Below, one piece after another: positions 1 to 8,363 of a stretch of 64,000 nucleotides of DNA. Origin of the DNA: Vibrio gelatinilyticus. Lineage in GTDB: Bacteria > Pseudomonadota > Gammaproteobacteria > Enterobacterales > Vibrionaceae. The notes under the pieces are model-generated. The model was not told the origin of the DNA. It worked only from the letters and a program-made list of their open reading frames with translations, and ran no database searches. A program made the translations under genes and the position numbers. Position 1 is the stretch's first letter; the number at the start of each line of letters is the position of its first letter. The stretch lies in contig NZ_JAJNNZ010000019.1 in NCBI RefSeq assembly GCF_022836845.1, positions 1-64,000 on the forward strand, in the 5' to 3' direction.

Positions 1-98
1 CTTGCTGGGGCTTGGTGCACTTGATCTAAACATAACGTCAGATCCGGTTGGCGAGCTTTAAGAACCTTTTGAATCCGAAGGTAGCGTTCAATATTCAT
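1..98 (-). CDS. trmH: tRNA (guanosine-2'-O-)-methyltransferase TrmH, N-terminal fragment
   Basis: The first 32 or so codons of a minus-strand gene run off the window start. The ATG is at 96-98. The translation begins MNIERYLRIQKVLKARQPDL, close to the N-terminus of E. coli TrmH, including the RQPDLT segment and a C-x-x-QVH stretch. TrmH (SpoU) methylates the 2'-OH of G18 in tRNA using S-adenosylmethionine. It lies directly downstream of spoT, the order seen in E. coli (gmk-rpoZ-spoT-trmH). A hairpin terminator sits between spoT and this start. The SPOUT catalytic domain is outside the window, so identity rests on the N-terminus and gene order. Confidence 0.8.
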   Translation of the reverse strand, partial: MNIERYLRIQKVLKARQPDLTLCLDQVHQAPA

Positions 99-107
99 CC
101 GTGATTT

Positions 108-144
108 CCAAAACAAAACGGGCTCGATAATAACATCGAACCCG
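108..144 (-). terminator. Rho-independent terminator downstream of spoT
   Basis: On the minus strand, a 10-bp stem (119-128 with 135-144, one G-T wobble) with a 6-nt loop is followed by a T-rich run, GTTTTGTTTTGG. It lies between the spoT stop and the trmH start, so it would end or attenuate transcription of the gmk-rpoZ-spoT unit before trmH. Confidence 0.75.
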
Positions 145-163
145 AATTCAGTTTGAGCGTAAG

Positions 164-2281
164 TTAGTTTTTACGTCGTCGTACTCTTAGTGCTGTTGGC
201 ATCGTTTTGATGCGCTTCATGATGCTGGCAAGGTGAATACGATCTTTGGTTGTGAGTAATACCGTGACCGTATACAAGCGTCCATCACGCTCCTCAGTAG
301 AGATACCGTGAATGTTCGACCCTGTACTTGCAATAACATTGGTCAGCTCAGCAAGGGCACCTTGGTGGTTTTGAAGATCAACCTTGAGCTCCGCGGTAAA
401 TTCTTGCTCGAAGTCATCGCTCCACTCCACCGCCATGTACTTGTCGGGCTCTCTTTGATAGCCACGAACATTTGGGCAGGTTTCGCGGTGAACAACCAAG
501 CCACGCCCAGGTGAAACATGCGCAATGATGTGATCGTCTGGGATAGGGTGACAACAGTTGGCAAACGTCAACAATATGCCTTCCGCACCACGGATTGGCA
601 GCTTCTTACCGTTCGATTGAATGGAGCTGGTTTGAGTCAGTTCATCTGTATCACCTAACAGGCGACGAGCAATCACAATACTCATTAACTCGCCAAGGCC
701 AATGGCCGCGAGCAGATCATCGGTTGATTCGAGGCGAAGATCGCTGAGAACTTCACTGATGTTCTCTTCGTAGATGCTGTCGATGTTATGACGACCAAGT
801 GCATGATTGAGTAGGCGGCGACCAAGCACAATCGAATCTTCACGGCGCATGGTTTTCAGCACCTGACGGATCTTGGTTCGAGCGCGAGACGTCACCACGT
901 AGTTGAGCCACGCGGCATTAGGACGAGCACCCGGAGCACTAATGATTTCGACTGTCTGGCCGTTCTTCAGTGTCTTACTCAGTGGGTACGGATTGCGATC
1001 AACGCGAGCCCCCACGCAGGTATTCCCCACATCGGTGTGAACCGCGTAGGCGAAATCAACCGCTGTCGCGCCCAGTGGCAATTCGACGATGCGACCTTTC
1101 GGCGTGAATACGTAGATTTCGTCAGGGAACAGATCCGATTTAACGTTCTCGATAAATTCGAACGAGTTACCCGCACTTTGCTGCAATTCCAGCAGGCTTT
1201 GCATCCAGCGCTGCGCTTTGACTTGAGCCGTCGTACCTGTGCGGTCACCATTACCTTTATAAACCCAATGCGCCGCAACACCTTTGTCTGCCATTTGGTC
1301 CATGTCTTCGGTACGAATTTGTACTTCAACAGGAACGCCGTGTGGGCCAACCATAGAGGTGTGTAGGGATTGATAGCCGTTGGCTTTTGGTACCGCAATG
1401 TAGTCTTTCATTCGGCCAGGACGTGGCTTATACAAGCTGTGTACCTGACCCAGAGCGCGATAACAGGTATCGGCAGAATCCACGACCACTCGGAAGGCGT
1501 AGATGTCCATAATGGTGTGAAAACGCTGCTCTTTAGTCTTCATCTTGTTGTAGATGGAGAACAAGTTCTTTTCGCGACCAAACACGCGAGCTTTCAAGCC
1601 TACCTCTTCTAGGCGGCCTTCGATCTCACTGTGAATGCGAGCGATCATCTCTTTTCGGTTACCACGCGCCGCTTTCACGACCTCTTTGAGGACGCGATAT
1701 CGGTTCGGGTAAAGCGCTTCAAAACCCAGCTCTTCAAGCTCAGTTTTGATATTGTGGATACCCAGACGATGAGCCAGCGGAGAGTAGATCTCTAGCGTTT
1801 CACGAGCAATACGACGCTTTTTATCAGGGCGAAGCGCCCCAAGCGTGCGCATGTTGTGGGTACGGTCACTGAGTTTAATAAGAATAACGCGAATGTCTTG
1901 CACCATGGCAAGGACCATTTTACGGAAGTTTTCCGCTTGCGCTTCTTTTCGATCACGAAACTTCAATTTGTCGAGTTTCGAAACGCCGTCAACCAGCTCG
2001 GCGACCGTAGTGCCAAATTGTTCTTCTAGCTCTTCTTTGGTGACTTCAGTGTCTTCTATAACATCATGCAACAACGCCGCTTGCAGGGTTTCGATATCCA
2101 AACGCATTTCCGCGAGGATACGAGCAACAGCTACGGGGTGAATGATGTATGGTTCTCCGCTTGAGCGGGTCTGCCCTTCATGGGCATCTCTTGCTACCAC
2201 ATAAGATTGACGCAGAGCCTCAAGTTGAGGCTCTGTTAGGTATTCTTGGGCAACGTCTTTGAGGCTATCGAATAGATACAA
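164..2281 (-). CDS. spoT: Bifunctional (p)ppGpp synthetase/hydrolase SpoT
   Basis: The protein has 705 residues, close to E. coli SpoT (about 702). It makes and mainly degrades the alarmone (p)ppGpp in response to starvation for carbon, fatty acids or iron. An N-terminal HD hydrolase domain carries IIHP (H48) and HDVIEDT (H72-D73), so hydrolase activity should be intact. A RelA/SpoT synthetase domain lies at about 200-360, a TGS domain at about 390-450 (starting DEIYVFTPKG) and a C-terminal ACT domain at about 630-705. The intact HD box and the rpoZ-spoT order identify SpoT rather than RelA. It sits 53 bp downstream of rpoZ and is probably co-transcribed with it. Confidence 0.97.
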   Translation of the reverse strand: MYLFDSLKDVAQEYLTEPQLEALRQSYVVARDAHEGQTRSSGEPYIIHPVAVARILAEMRLDIETLQAALLHDVIEDTEVTKEELEEQFGTTVAELVDGVSKLDKLKFRDRKEAQAENFRKMVLAMVQDIRVILIKLSDRTHNMRTLGALRPDKKRRIARETLEIYSPLAHRLGIHNIKTELEELGFEALYPNRYRVLKEVVKAARGNRKEMIARIHSEIEGRLEEVGLKARVFGREKNLFSIYNKMKTKEQRFHTIMDIYAFRVVVDSADTCYRALGQVHSLYKPRPGRMKDYIAVPKANGYQSLHTSMVGPHGVPVEVQIRTEDMDQMADKGVAAHWVYKGNGDRTGTTAQVKAQRWMQSLLELQQSAGNSFEFIENVKSDLFPDEIYVFTPKGRIVELPLGATAVDFAYAVHTDVGNTCVGARVDRNPYPLSKTLKNGQTVEIISAPGARPNAAWLNYVVTSRARTKIRQVLKTMRREDSIVLGRRLLNHALGRHNIDSIYEENISEVLSDLRLESTDDLLAAIGLGELMSIVIARRLLGDTDELTQTSSIQSNGKKLPIRGAEGILLTFANCCHPIPDDHIIAHVSPGRGLVVHRETCPNVRGYQREPDKYMAVEWSDDFEQEFTAELKVDLQNHQGALAELTNVIASTGSNIHGISTEERDGRLYTVTVLLTTKDRIHLASIMKRIKTMPTALRVRRRKN

Positions 2282-2334
2282 TTTTTAGGCCCGAAAGTCG
2301 ATGAAACTTAGATAGGTTATAGCGGTGCGACAAA

Positions 2335-2607
2335 TTAGCGAGTGTGAGCGATGCTGCTTACAGCGGCTAGTTCTGCTGCTTCTTGCTCTTGCTGCTCTTG
2401 ACGCTCACGTGCATCAAGAACTTCTTTCGTGATCAAGCCTTCTTCGATTTCGCGTAGTGCGATAACCGTTGGCTTATCATTTTCTTCTGGCACCAATGCA
2501 TCTTTACCACCGATTTGCATTTGACGTGCGCGGCGAGCCGAAATCAGAACTAGGTCGAAACGGTTACCAACTTTTTCAACAGCGTCTTGAACAGTTACGC
2601 GTGCCAT
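2335..2607 (-). CDS. rpoZ: DNA-directed RNA polymerase omega subunit
   Basis: The 90-residue protein starts MARVTVQDAVEKVGNRFDLV and contains the omega signature of ARRARQ followed by PTVIALREI. Omega binds the beta' subunit, helps RNA polymerase assembly and forms part of a ppGpp-binding site. It sits immediately upstream of spoT, as in other gamma-proteobacteria, so polymerase and alarmone genes share a unit. Length and both ends match the family (91 residues in E. coli). Confidence 0.97.
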   Translation of the reverse strand: MARVTVQDAVEKVGNRFDLVLISARRARQMQIGGKDALVPEENDKPTVIALREIEEGLITKEVLDARERQEQQEQEAAELAAVSSIAHTR

Positions 2608-2747
2608 AAGAACTCCAATAGTTAACTAAATTTTTGAATGACGAGAAAGTATACAGTCTATTAAGTTTAGATTCTAGATCACAAATGATCCTATTAACGA
2701 CTGTTACTTCTGGTTTAATCGTATGCGACTACTATCGTAGCACACTT

Positions 2748-2844
2748 GTCATCCCCTTGAAAAAGGGGATCTCTGGCTGCAAGTGATTGACATAAATTGA
2801 GCGCAATACCCGCTGACTAAGATCCTCACATTCGTAAGGATGAC
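2748..2844. repeat. REP/BIME-like paired hairpin repeat (copy 1)
   Basis: Two hairpins in opposite orientation: GTCATCCCCTT-GAAA-AAGGGGATC at the left and GATCCTCACATTCGTAAGGATGAC at the right, so the unit begins GTCATCC and ends GGATGAC. The same layout recurs at 5660-5736 and 6526-6648, with a single hairpin at 10266-10290. It lies in the gap between gmk and rpoZ, within the transcribed region if the two are co-transcribed. Confidence 0.7.
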
Positions 2845-2886
2845 GTTTGTAATTCTTTTGTTTTGGTGCGTTGTGGTAAGAGTGGT

Positions 2887-3513
2887 TTACTCAGCCAGTA
2901 GCGCGTCCAACATACCTTTGTATTTCACACTTTGCTTGTCTTGCTTAAGACGTTCAGCTCGTAAAATCGCTTTAAAATCAACGAGTGCACCGTCAAAGTC
3001 ATCATTAACAATGACATAGTCATATTCATTGTAATGCGACATTTCTGATTTTGCTTCGCTCATGCGTTTAGCGATGACTTCGTCGCTGTCTTGACCGCGC
3101 ACATTTAAGCGGCGCTCAAGTTCACCATTTGATGGTGGCAGAATGAAAACGCTTTTTGCGTGGGGCATTTTTTCTCTAATTTGACGAGCACCTTGCCAAT
3201 CAATATCAAGGAAAACATCAATACCTTTTTCAAGTGTTTCTTCGATCCACTTACGAGATGTGCCGTAATAATTCCCAAACACTTCAGCGTGCTCTAGAAA
3301 ATCACCTTGCGCAATCAGTGATTCAAACTCACTCTTTTCAACAAAGTGGTAGTGAACACCGTCTTCTTCGCCCGGACGCATGTCGCGAGTGGTGTGAGAC
3401 ACAGATACTTTCATGGCGTAGGTTGGGTTTTTTTCCAACATCGCTGAAATTAAGCTCGATTTACCAGCGCCACTCGGTGCCGATACAATATAAAGCGTGC
3501 CTTTACCTATCAT
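2887..3513 (-). CDS. gmk: Guanylate kinase
   Basis: This 208-residue protein phosphorylates GMP/dGMP to GDP/dGDP with ATP. The P-loop SAPSGAGKSS is at residues 11-20, followed by the GMP-binding segment with VSHTTRDMRPGE and the YGTS motif. Length matches E. coli Gmk (207). It is the first gene of the gmk-rpoZ-spoT series on this strand, with a 279-bp gap to rpoZ that holds a REP-like element. Gmk is a known target of (p)ppGpp in many bacteria, which fits its linkage to spoT. Confidence 0.96.
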   Translation of the reverse strand: MIGKGTLYIVSAPSGAGKSSLISAMLEKNPTYAMKVSVSHTTRDMRPGEEDGVHYHFVEKSEFESLIAQGDFLEHAEVFGNYYGTSRKWIEETLEKGIDVFLDIDWQGARQIREKMPHAKSVFILPPSNGELERRLNVRGQDSDEVIAKRMSEAKSEMSHYNEYDYVIVNDDFDGALVDFKAILRAERLKQDKQSVKYKGMLDALLAE

Positions 3514-3722
3514 TTGTCGAAGTCCACATCTTGAGTTGAAAACGGTGAGAATATCTCGTTGATATTCTTATTCTATACATAACTCTAGCCAAAACGTGTA
3601 AATTTCGGCCAGAAAAATGGAGGCGAAGAGTAGCACGATCATTAGGGCATTCTCAATAAAAAACTGCCGAACAGTGGGTGCATGGGTTGACGATTGAAAC
3701 ATGTCTGTCTGGTAATGCAGAT

Positions 3723-3750
3723 ATAAAAAAGCAGGCTGAGGAGCCTGCTT
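3723..3750 (-). terminator. Rho-independent terminator of yicC
   Basis: On the minus strand a 9-bp stem, AAGCAGGCT/AGCCTGCTT (3729-3737 with 3742-3750), has a 4-nt loop and is followed by TTTTTT. It lies about 30 bp downstream of the yicC stop. Confidence 0.85.
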
Positions 3751-3782
3751 GAAAGGTGTTGATGTCAGTTGATTACAAAATA

Positions 3783-4649
3783 TTATTCAATATTCTGAAT
3801 TTGTTCGCGCATTTGCTCGATAAGAACTTTAAGCTCAACGCCAGAAGCTGTGATGTCAGTGCTGATCGATTTCGATGCTAGTGTGTTCGACTCACGGTTG
3901 AATTCTTGCATCATGAAGTCTAATCGACGACCACATGCGCCGCCTTTTTTCATGATAGCCGTGGTTTCTTTAACGTGAGAATCTAAGCGATCAAGCTCTT
4001 CTGCAACGTCAGACTTTTGTGCTAGCAGGATAAGCTCTTGCTCAACGCGGCCCGCGTCAAGTTCTACTTTGGCATCTTCAAATTTGGTGAGTAGGCGCTC
4101 ACGTTGCCATTCAATGATTTCCGGCATGCGCGCACGTACTTTAACCACTTCAGCGGTAATGGCTTCTAGGCGGGCAACAATCAGCGCTTTCATATTCTCG
4201 CCTTCGCTTGCTCTTGCCTCGATGAAATCGCCAATAGCGGCGTCAAAGCCAGCCAGCAATTGCTTATTGATGCTATCCATGTCTTGCTCTGGCGTTTCCA
4301 TGACACCGGGCCAGTTCATCACTTGAAATGGATTTAAGCGGCTCTCTTCGCCGGTCAGTGTCATGACTTGTTTCGCAGCATTGACGACCTGCTGAGCCAG
4401 AGCTTCATTAATACTCAGTTCGCCTTTAGCAGAAGGGTTGGCTTCAAAACGCAGGTGACATTCGACTTTACCGCGAGCAAGGCGCTTACGAAAACGCTCA
4501 CGCAGAACAGGCTCTAAACCACGAAACTGCTCTGGCATACGGAAGTAGGTTTCTAGGTAGCGTTGATTGACAGAGCGGATTTCCCACACTGCGGTGCCCC
4601 AGTCACCTTTGACTTCTTTACGTGCATAAGCGGTCATGCTGTAGATCAT
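3783..4649 (-). CDS. yicC: YicC family endoribonuclease
   Basis: YicC is a conserved endoribonuclease-type protein, implicated in E. coli in RNA turnover and stationary-phase survival. It has the family ends: MIYSMTAYARKE at the N-terminus and MREQIQNIE at the C-terminus, with the conserved GRRLDFMMQEFNRESNTLAS block. I chose the ATG at 4647-4649 (288 residues) because AAGGA lies 8 nt upstream and it matches E. coli YicC. An upstream in-frame start would add nine residues without support. It is divergent from rph, an arrangement shared with E. coli. Confidence 0.94.
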   Translation of the reverse strand: MIYSMTAYARKEVKGDWGTAVWEIRSVNQRYLETYFRMPEQFRGLEPVLRERFRKRLARGKVECHLRFEANPSAKGELSINEALAQQVVNAAKQVMTLTGEESRLNPFQVMNWPGVMETPEQDMDSINKQLLAGFDAAIGDFIEARASEGENMKALIVARLEAITAEVVKVRARMPEIIEWQRERLLTKFEDAKVELDAGRVEQELILLAQKSDVAEELDRLDSHVKETTAIMKKGGACGRRLDFMMQEFNRESNTLASKSISTDITASGVELKVLIEQMREQIQNIE

Positions 4650-4857
4650 TTGTAATTTCCTTGCTGACGGGTTCAATAGGTAAAGTTAACAGTATGGTAG
4701 CACAGCCATATGAGTGAGTCATAATATTGAAAGCGCGGTAGGGCATAGAAGACTTATGGCGAGCGTCGTGACCGTGATGGTCTCACCTAGATCCGCAAGC
4801 GCATTTGATCTATAATCTGCGCCCAACCAAACCCTCTTCCCAATTAAGGTAATGCCA

Positions 4858-5574
4858 ATGCGTCCAAATGACCGCGCAGCAGACCAAGTGCGCCCAATAA
4901 AAATGACCCGCAACTACACCGCATACGCAGAAGGTTCTGTGTTAGTGGAGTTCGGCAATACCAAAGTCTTGTGTAATGCCACAGTGGAAGAGAACGTGCC
5001 TCGCTGGCTAAAAGGCAAGGGACAAGGCTGGGTGACGGCGGAATACGGCATGTTACCTCGCTCTACACACTCAAGAATGCGTCGTGAAGCGGCCAGCGGC
5101 AAGCAAGGTGGCCGCACCATGGAGATCCAACGTTTGATTGCACGCAGCCTTCGAGCTGTCGTTGATCTAGAAGCGATGGGTGAATTTATGGTGACGGTAG
5201 ACTGTGACGTGATTCAAGCCGATGGCGGTACGCGTACAGCGGCTATTTCTGGTGCCAGTGTGGCGTTAGCCGACGCGTTCGATAGCTTAGTTGAGCAAGG
5301 TAAACTTAAAGCCAACCCAATGAAAGGTCACGTGGCGGCGGTCTCTATTGGTATTCTGGGCGAGAACATTCTCTGCGATCTTGAATACGTAGAAGACTCA
5401 GCGGCTGATACTGATATGAACGTTGTGATGACCGAAGACGGTCGCATGATTGAAATCCAGGGCACTGCCGAAGGTGAACCGTTCACCCATCAAGAATTGT
5501 TGGCTCTGCTTGAGTCAGCCAATAAAGGCATTGCCGAGATCGTGGCAGCTCAGAAGCTGGCATTGGAAAAATAG
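4858..5574 (+). CDS. rph: Ribonuclease PH
   Basis: This phosphorolytic 3'-5' exoribonuclease trims tRNA 3' ends. The protein has 238 residues and starts MRPNDRAADQVRP. It contains the AEGSVLVEFGNTKVLC and GKQGGRTMEIQRLIARSLR phosphate-binding segments and CDVIQADGGTRTA. The ATG at 4858 has AAGG 8 nt upstream; the ATG at 4852 is too close to it. Unlike the frameshifted rph of E. coli K-12, the frame is complete. A terminator-like hairpin follows at once, then pyrE, so the rph-pyrE operon arrangement is kept. Confidence 0.96.
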   Translation: MRPNDRAADQVRPIKMTRNYTAYAEGSVLVEFGNTKVLCNATVEENVPRWLKGKGQGWVTAEYGMLPRSTHSRMRREAASGKQGGRTMEIQRLIARSLRAVVDLEAMGEFMVTVDCDVIQADGGTRTAAISGASVALADAFDSLVEQGKLKANPMKGHVAAVSIGILGENILCDLEYVEDSAADTDMNVVMTEDGRMIEIQGTAEGEPFTHQELLALLESANKGIAEIVAAQKLALEK

Positions 5575-5581
5575 TTTATTT

Positions 5582-5610
5582 GGTAGCTCCCGCAAGGGGG
5601 CTATTTTTTT
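5582..5610 (+). terminator. Terminator/possible pyrE attenuator in the rph-pyrE gap
   Basis: An 8-bp stem (5584-5591 with 5596-5603, one G-T pair) with a GCAA tetraloop is followed by seven T residues. It begins about 10 bp after the rph stop. In E. coli a similarly placed hairpin is the UTP-sensitive pyrE attenuator coupled to translation of rph. The position suggests the same role here, but that is inference. Confidence 0.85.
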
Positions 5611-5659
5611 GAGTAAGAATACGTTCGCGCATTGCTTGTTACCAGCAATGAATAAAGGT

Positions 5660-5736
5660 GTCATTCCTGCGCAGGCAGGAATCCCCCTAAAGCGAGCGAC
5701 ATAATGACGTAAGATCCCTGCCTACGCAGGGATGAC
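5660..5736. repeat. REP/BIME-like paired hairpin repeat (copy 2)
   Basis: The left hairpin is GTCATTCCTGC-GCAG-GCAGGAATC. The right hairpin is GATCCCTGCC-TAC-GCAGGGATGAC. The two stems are in opposite orientation around a short AT-rich spacer. It sits between the rph terminator and pyrE and would be part of any read-through transcript. Confidence 0.75.
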
Positions 5737-5776
5737 GTGTGGATAGTCATTCCCAACAACCTATAGAGAGAAGAAA

Positions 5777-6418
5777 ATGAAAGCATACCAGCGTGAATTT
5801 ATTGAATTTGCACTAGAGAAAGAAGTTCTTAAGTTTGGTGAGTTTACTTTAAAATCAGGTCGTACTAGCCCTTACTTCTTTAACGCTGGTCTTTTCAATA
5901 CAGGTCGTGATCTTGCTCGCCTTGGCCGTTTCTACGCAGCAGCGCTGGCAGACTCTGGCATTGATTTCGATGTGCTATTTGGCCCAGCATACAAAGGTAT
6001 CCCAATCGCGACGACAACAGCCGTAGCACTTGCCGATCACCATGATGTTGATACGCCGTATTGCTTCAACCGCAAAGAAGCAAAAAACCACGGTGAAGGT
6101 GGAAACCTCGTGGGCAGCGCGTTAGAAGGGCGTATCATGCTGGTGGACGATGTGATCACAGCGGGTACCGCGATTCGTGAGTCGATGGAAATCATTAAAG
6201 CAAACGGTGCAGACCTTGCTGGCGTATTGGTGGCTATCGATCGCCAAGAAAAAGGCAAAGGTGAGCTGTCGGCTATCCAGGAAGTTGAGCGTGACTTTGG
6301 CTGCGCAGTGATTTCGATTGTCAGTCTCACGGATTTGATTACTTATCTTGAAGAGAAGGGTGGCAATCCAGAGCAGCTAGAGGCGGTGAAAACCTATCGC
6401 GCACAGTACGGGATTTAA
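5777..6418 (+). CDS. pyrE: Orotate phosphoribosyltransferase
   Basis: PyrE converts orotate and PRPP to orotidine 5'-phosphate in de novo pyrimidine synthesis. The 213 residues match the E. coli enzyme. The PRPP-binding motif MLVDDVITAGTA lies at about 120-131, and the N-terminus has the family segment FGEFTLKSGRTSPYFFN. The purine-rich sequence GAGAGAAG precedes the ATG by a few bases. It lies 202 bp downstream of rph, behind a terminator-like hairpin and a REP-like repeat. Confidence 0.97.
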   Translation: MKAYQREFIEFALEKEVLKFGEFTLKSGRTSPYFFNAGLFNTGRDLARLGRFYAAALADSGIDFDVLFGPAYKGIPIATTTAVALADHHDVDTPYCFNRKEAKNHGEGGNLVGSALEGRIMLVDDVITAGTAIRESMEIIKANGADLAGVLVAIDRQEKGKGELSAIQEVERDFGCAVISIVSLTDLITYLEEKGGNPEQLEAVKTYRAQYGI

Positions 6419-6442
6419 CGACTCGACGTAGCAGTGACTTGA

Positions 6443-6470
6443 GAAGGCAGTCGTTTCTGCCTTCGTTGTC
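6443..6470 (+). terminator. Hairpin downstream of pyrE
   Basis: An 8-bp stem, GAAGGCAG/CTGCCTTC (6443-6450 with 6457-6464), has a 6-nt loop. Only a weak T-rich tail follows. It lies 24 bp after the pyrE stop and may terminate pyrE transcription. Confidence 0.5.
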
Positions 6471-6648
6471 ATTCCTGAAGCATTCGTCATTCCTGAAGTA
6501 TTCGTTATTCCCGCCCATTTATTATGTCATTCCCGCGAAAGCGGGAATCTAACCAAAGCGTGCACCAAGCCGTGAGTAGAATCCTGGCAACAATGCCAAC
6601 GTCCTGCGGTATGATAAACACCAGTGGGTGCATTGTTTCTGGGATGAC
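6468..6648. repeat. REP-like repeat cluster (copy 3, with decayed half-units)
   Basis: Two truncated units (GTCATTCCTGAAG) and a diverged third are followed by an intact hairpin GTCATTCCCGC-GAAA-GCGGGAATC (6526-6550). A diverged distal end GGGATGAC closes the run at about 6648. It fills most of the gap between the convergent genes pyrE and coaD. Confidence 0.65.
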
Positions 6649-6679
6649 GATAAAGGGGCGTTGTCGATGCCACTTGATT

Positions 6680-7174
6680 CTAGACTTTCTTTTTCTCTTC
6701 CAGTGCCTTGGCTACCACATCGGGCACAAACTGAGCCACATCACCGCCGTGAATCGCCACTTCTCGCACTATGGTTGATGAAATAAACGCATGCTCCTCT
6801 GCTGGGGTCAAAAAAACACTTTCCAGACCTGGCATGAGTCGACGATACATGTTGGTCAAGCCAAACTCGTATTCAAAGTCGACGGTGGTGCGTAAGCCTC
6901 GGATCAGAACATTGGCTTTTTCGTCTTTAGCAAAATCAACCATCAAACCAGAAAACCCTTTTGCTGTGACATTGCCTAAATGCTTCGTCACCGCGTGTGC
7001 AAAGTCAACGCGCTCTTCAAGGGTAAACATGGTGTTTTTACTTGGACTGGCGGCAACGGCAATAATCACCTCGTCAAACATGCTAGCAGCACGTTCAATC
7101 AAATCTAGGTGGCCATTGGTAATTGGGTCAAAAGTGCCAGGGTAAACTACTCTGGAAATTCTTTTCTTCGTCAC
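6680..7174 (-). CDS. coaD: Phosphopantetheine adenylyltransferase
   Basis: CoaD transfers AMP from ATP to 4'-phosphopantetheine, the penultimate step of coenzyme A synthesis. The nucleotidyltransferase motif YPGTFDPITNGH is at residues 11-22 and the ISSTIVRE motif is near 130. I chose the GTG at 7172-7174 (164 residues) because it gives the Vibrio-type N-terminus VTKKRISRVVYPG. An upstream in-frame ATG would add 24 unmatched residues. coaD (formerly kdtB) marks the left edge of the variable LPS-core locus in Vibrio. Confidence 0.94.
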   Translation of the reverse strand: MTKKRISRVVYPGTFDPITNGHLDLIERAASMFDEVIIAVAASPSKNTMFTLEERVDFAHAVTKHLGNVTAKGFSGLMVDFAKDEKANVLIRGLRTTVDFEYEFGLTNMYRRLMPGLESVFLTPAEEHAFISSTIVREVAIHGGDVAQFVPDVVAKALEEKKKV

Positions 7175-7294
7175 TGTCTTTGCTCTGTTATTCAGTATTT
7201 TATTCAGTGTAACAAAGCGGCAAAGAGTTATCATTATTGCGTTCACTTGTTATGATTAGCGATGAGCACAAAAATCAGCGTGAAGTAGGTAACA

Positions 7295-8326
7295 ATGAAA
7301 AAAATACTGGTAGTAAGAAACGACAAAATCGGCGACTTCATGTTGGCGTGGCCAAGCTTTGCTATGCTCAAAGCATCGCTTCCCGATTGTCATATTACCG
7401 CGTTGGTGCCTAATTATACTGTTGCACTGGCAGAGCTTTGTCCGTGGATTGATGACGTATTGGTAGACCCAGGAAAAAACAGTGATAAGTTGGCTCAGCA
7501 AGCACTGGTTTCAGACATAAAAGCCGCTGATTTTGAAGCGTCTCTTAACTTGTTTTCGACCACCTACAATGCGCTGTTGGTTTGGAGGGCTAAAATCCCT
7601 TACCGCCTGGCGCCAGCGACCAAATTGGCGCAAATATTCTATAACAAGCGAATAAAGCAAAAGCGTTCACAAAGCGCTAAGCCAGAATATGAATATAACC
7701 TTGATCTCATTCGTGCATTCCTAACGGACATCAAGCAGCCCATTGTTGAACCGACAACGCCTTACTTGCAGTTTAACGAGCAAGATCTAGAGCAACAAAA
7801 AGACAAGTTAGCCAAGTCACTTGGGTTAGACAGAGGCAAGTCGTGGCTCTACGTGCATGCGGGCAGCGGAGGCTCAGCAAATAACTTATCTATCACGCAA
7901 TACGCGACGTTGGTGGCCAATATCGATGGTGATTTCGAGGTCGTGTTAACGGCAGGCCCAGGAGAAGAAGAAAAAGCGCGTGAATTGCACGTTGCTTTGG
8001 CAAACATGGCGACACGCAGCGTGGTCTATGATGAAAATGACGGACTGGTGGACTTCTCACGCTCAATAGCGTGTGCCAGTGCGTTCGTTGCTGGCTCTAC
8101 AGGCCCATTGCACATTGCTGCGGCCCTTGATGTACCTACAGTGGGCTTTTTCCCAGCTAAGCGTTCAGCAACGCCATTGCGTTGGAGACCGCTTAACTCA
8201 GAGGGGCGGCATATTGCGTTTTGCCCGCCAATCGCCGAAGACAAAAAGAGCCAAGAAAACATGGCTCGAATTGATGTTGGTGAGGTAGCAAAAGAGCTTA
8301 GCTTGTGGTGCCGAGAATACTGCTAA
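7295..8326 (+). CDS. Glycosyltransferase family 9 (heptosyltransferase-like)
   Basis: This 343-residue protein starts MKKILVVRNDKIGDFMLAWP. It has the GT9 signature with Asp14 at the catalytic-base position known from WaaC/WaaF, and a C-terminal donor-binding segment, AGSTGPLHIAAALDVPTVGFF. GT9 enzymes transfer ADP-activated heptose or related sugars to the inner core at the inner-membrane face. It is divergent from coaD and convergent with the next GT9 gene. The acceptor position cannot be deduced. It is one of six GT9 genes in the window. Confidence 0.85.
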   Translation: MKKILVVRNDKIGDFMLAWPSFAMLKASLPDCHITALVPNYTVALAELCPWIDDVLVDPGKNSDKLAQQALVSDIKAADFEASLNLFSTTYNALLVWRAKIPYRLAPATKLAQIFYNKRIKQKRSQSAKPEYEYNLDLIRAFLTDIKQPIVEPTTPYLQFNEQDLEQQKDKLAKSLGLDRGKSWLYVHAGSGGSANNLSITQYATLVANIDGDFEVVLTAGPGEEEKARELHVALANMATRSVVYDENDGLVDFSRSIACASAFVAGSTGPLHIAAALDVPTVGFFPAKRSATPLRWRPLNSEGRHIAFCPPIAEDKKSQENMARIDVGEVAKELSLWCREYC

Positions 8327-8363
8327 TAGTACACAGAAGAGGAGAGTGAACTTCTAGTGAAAG

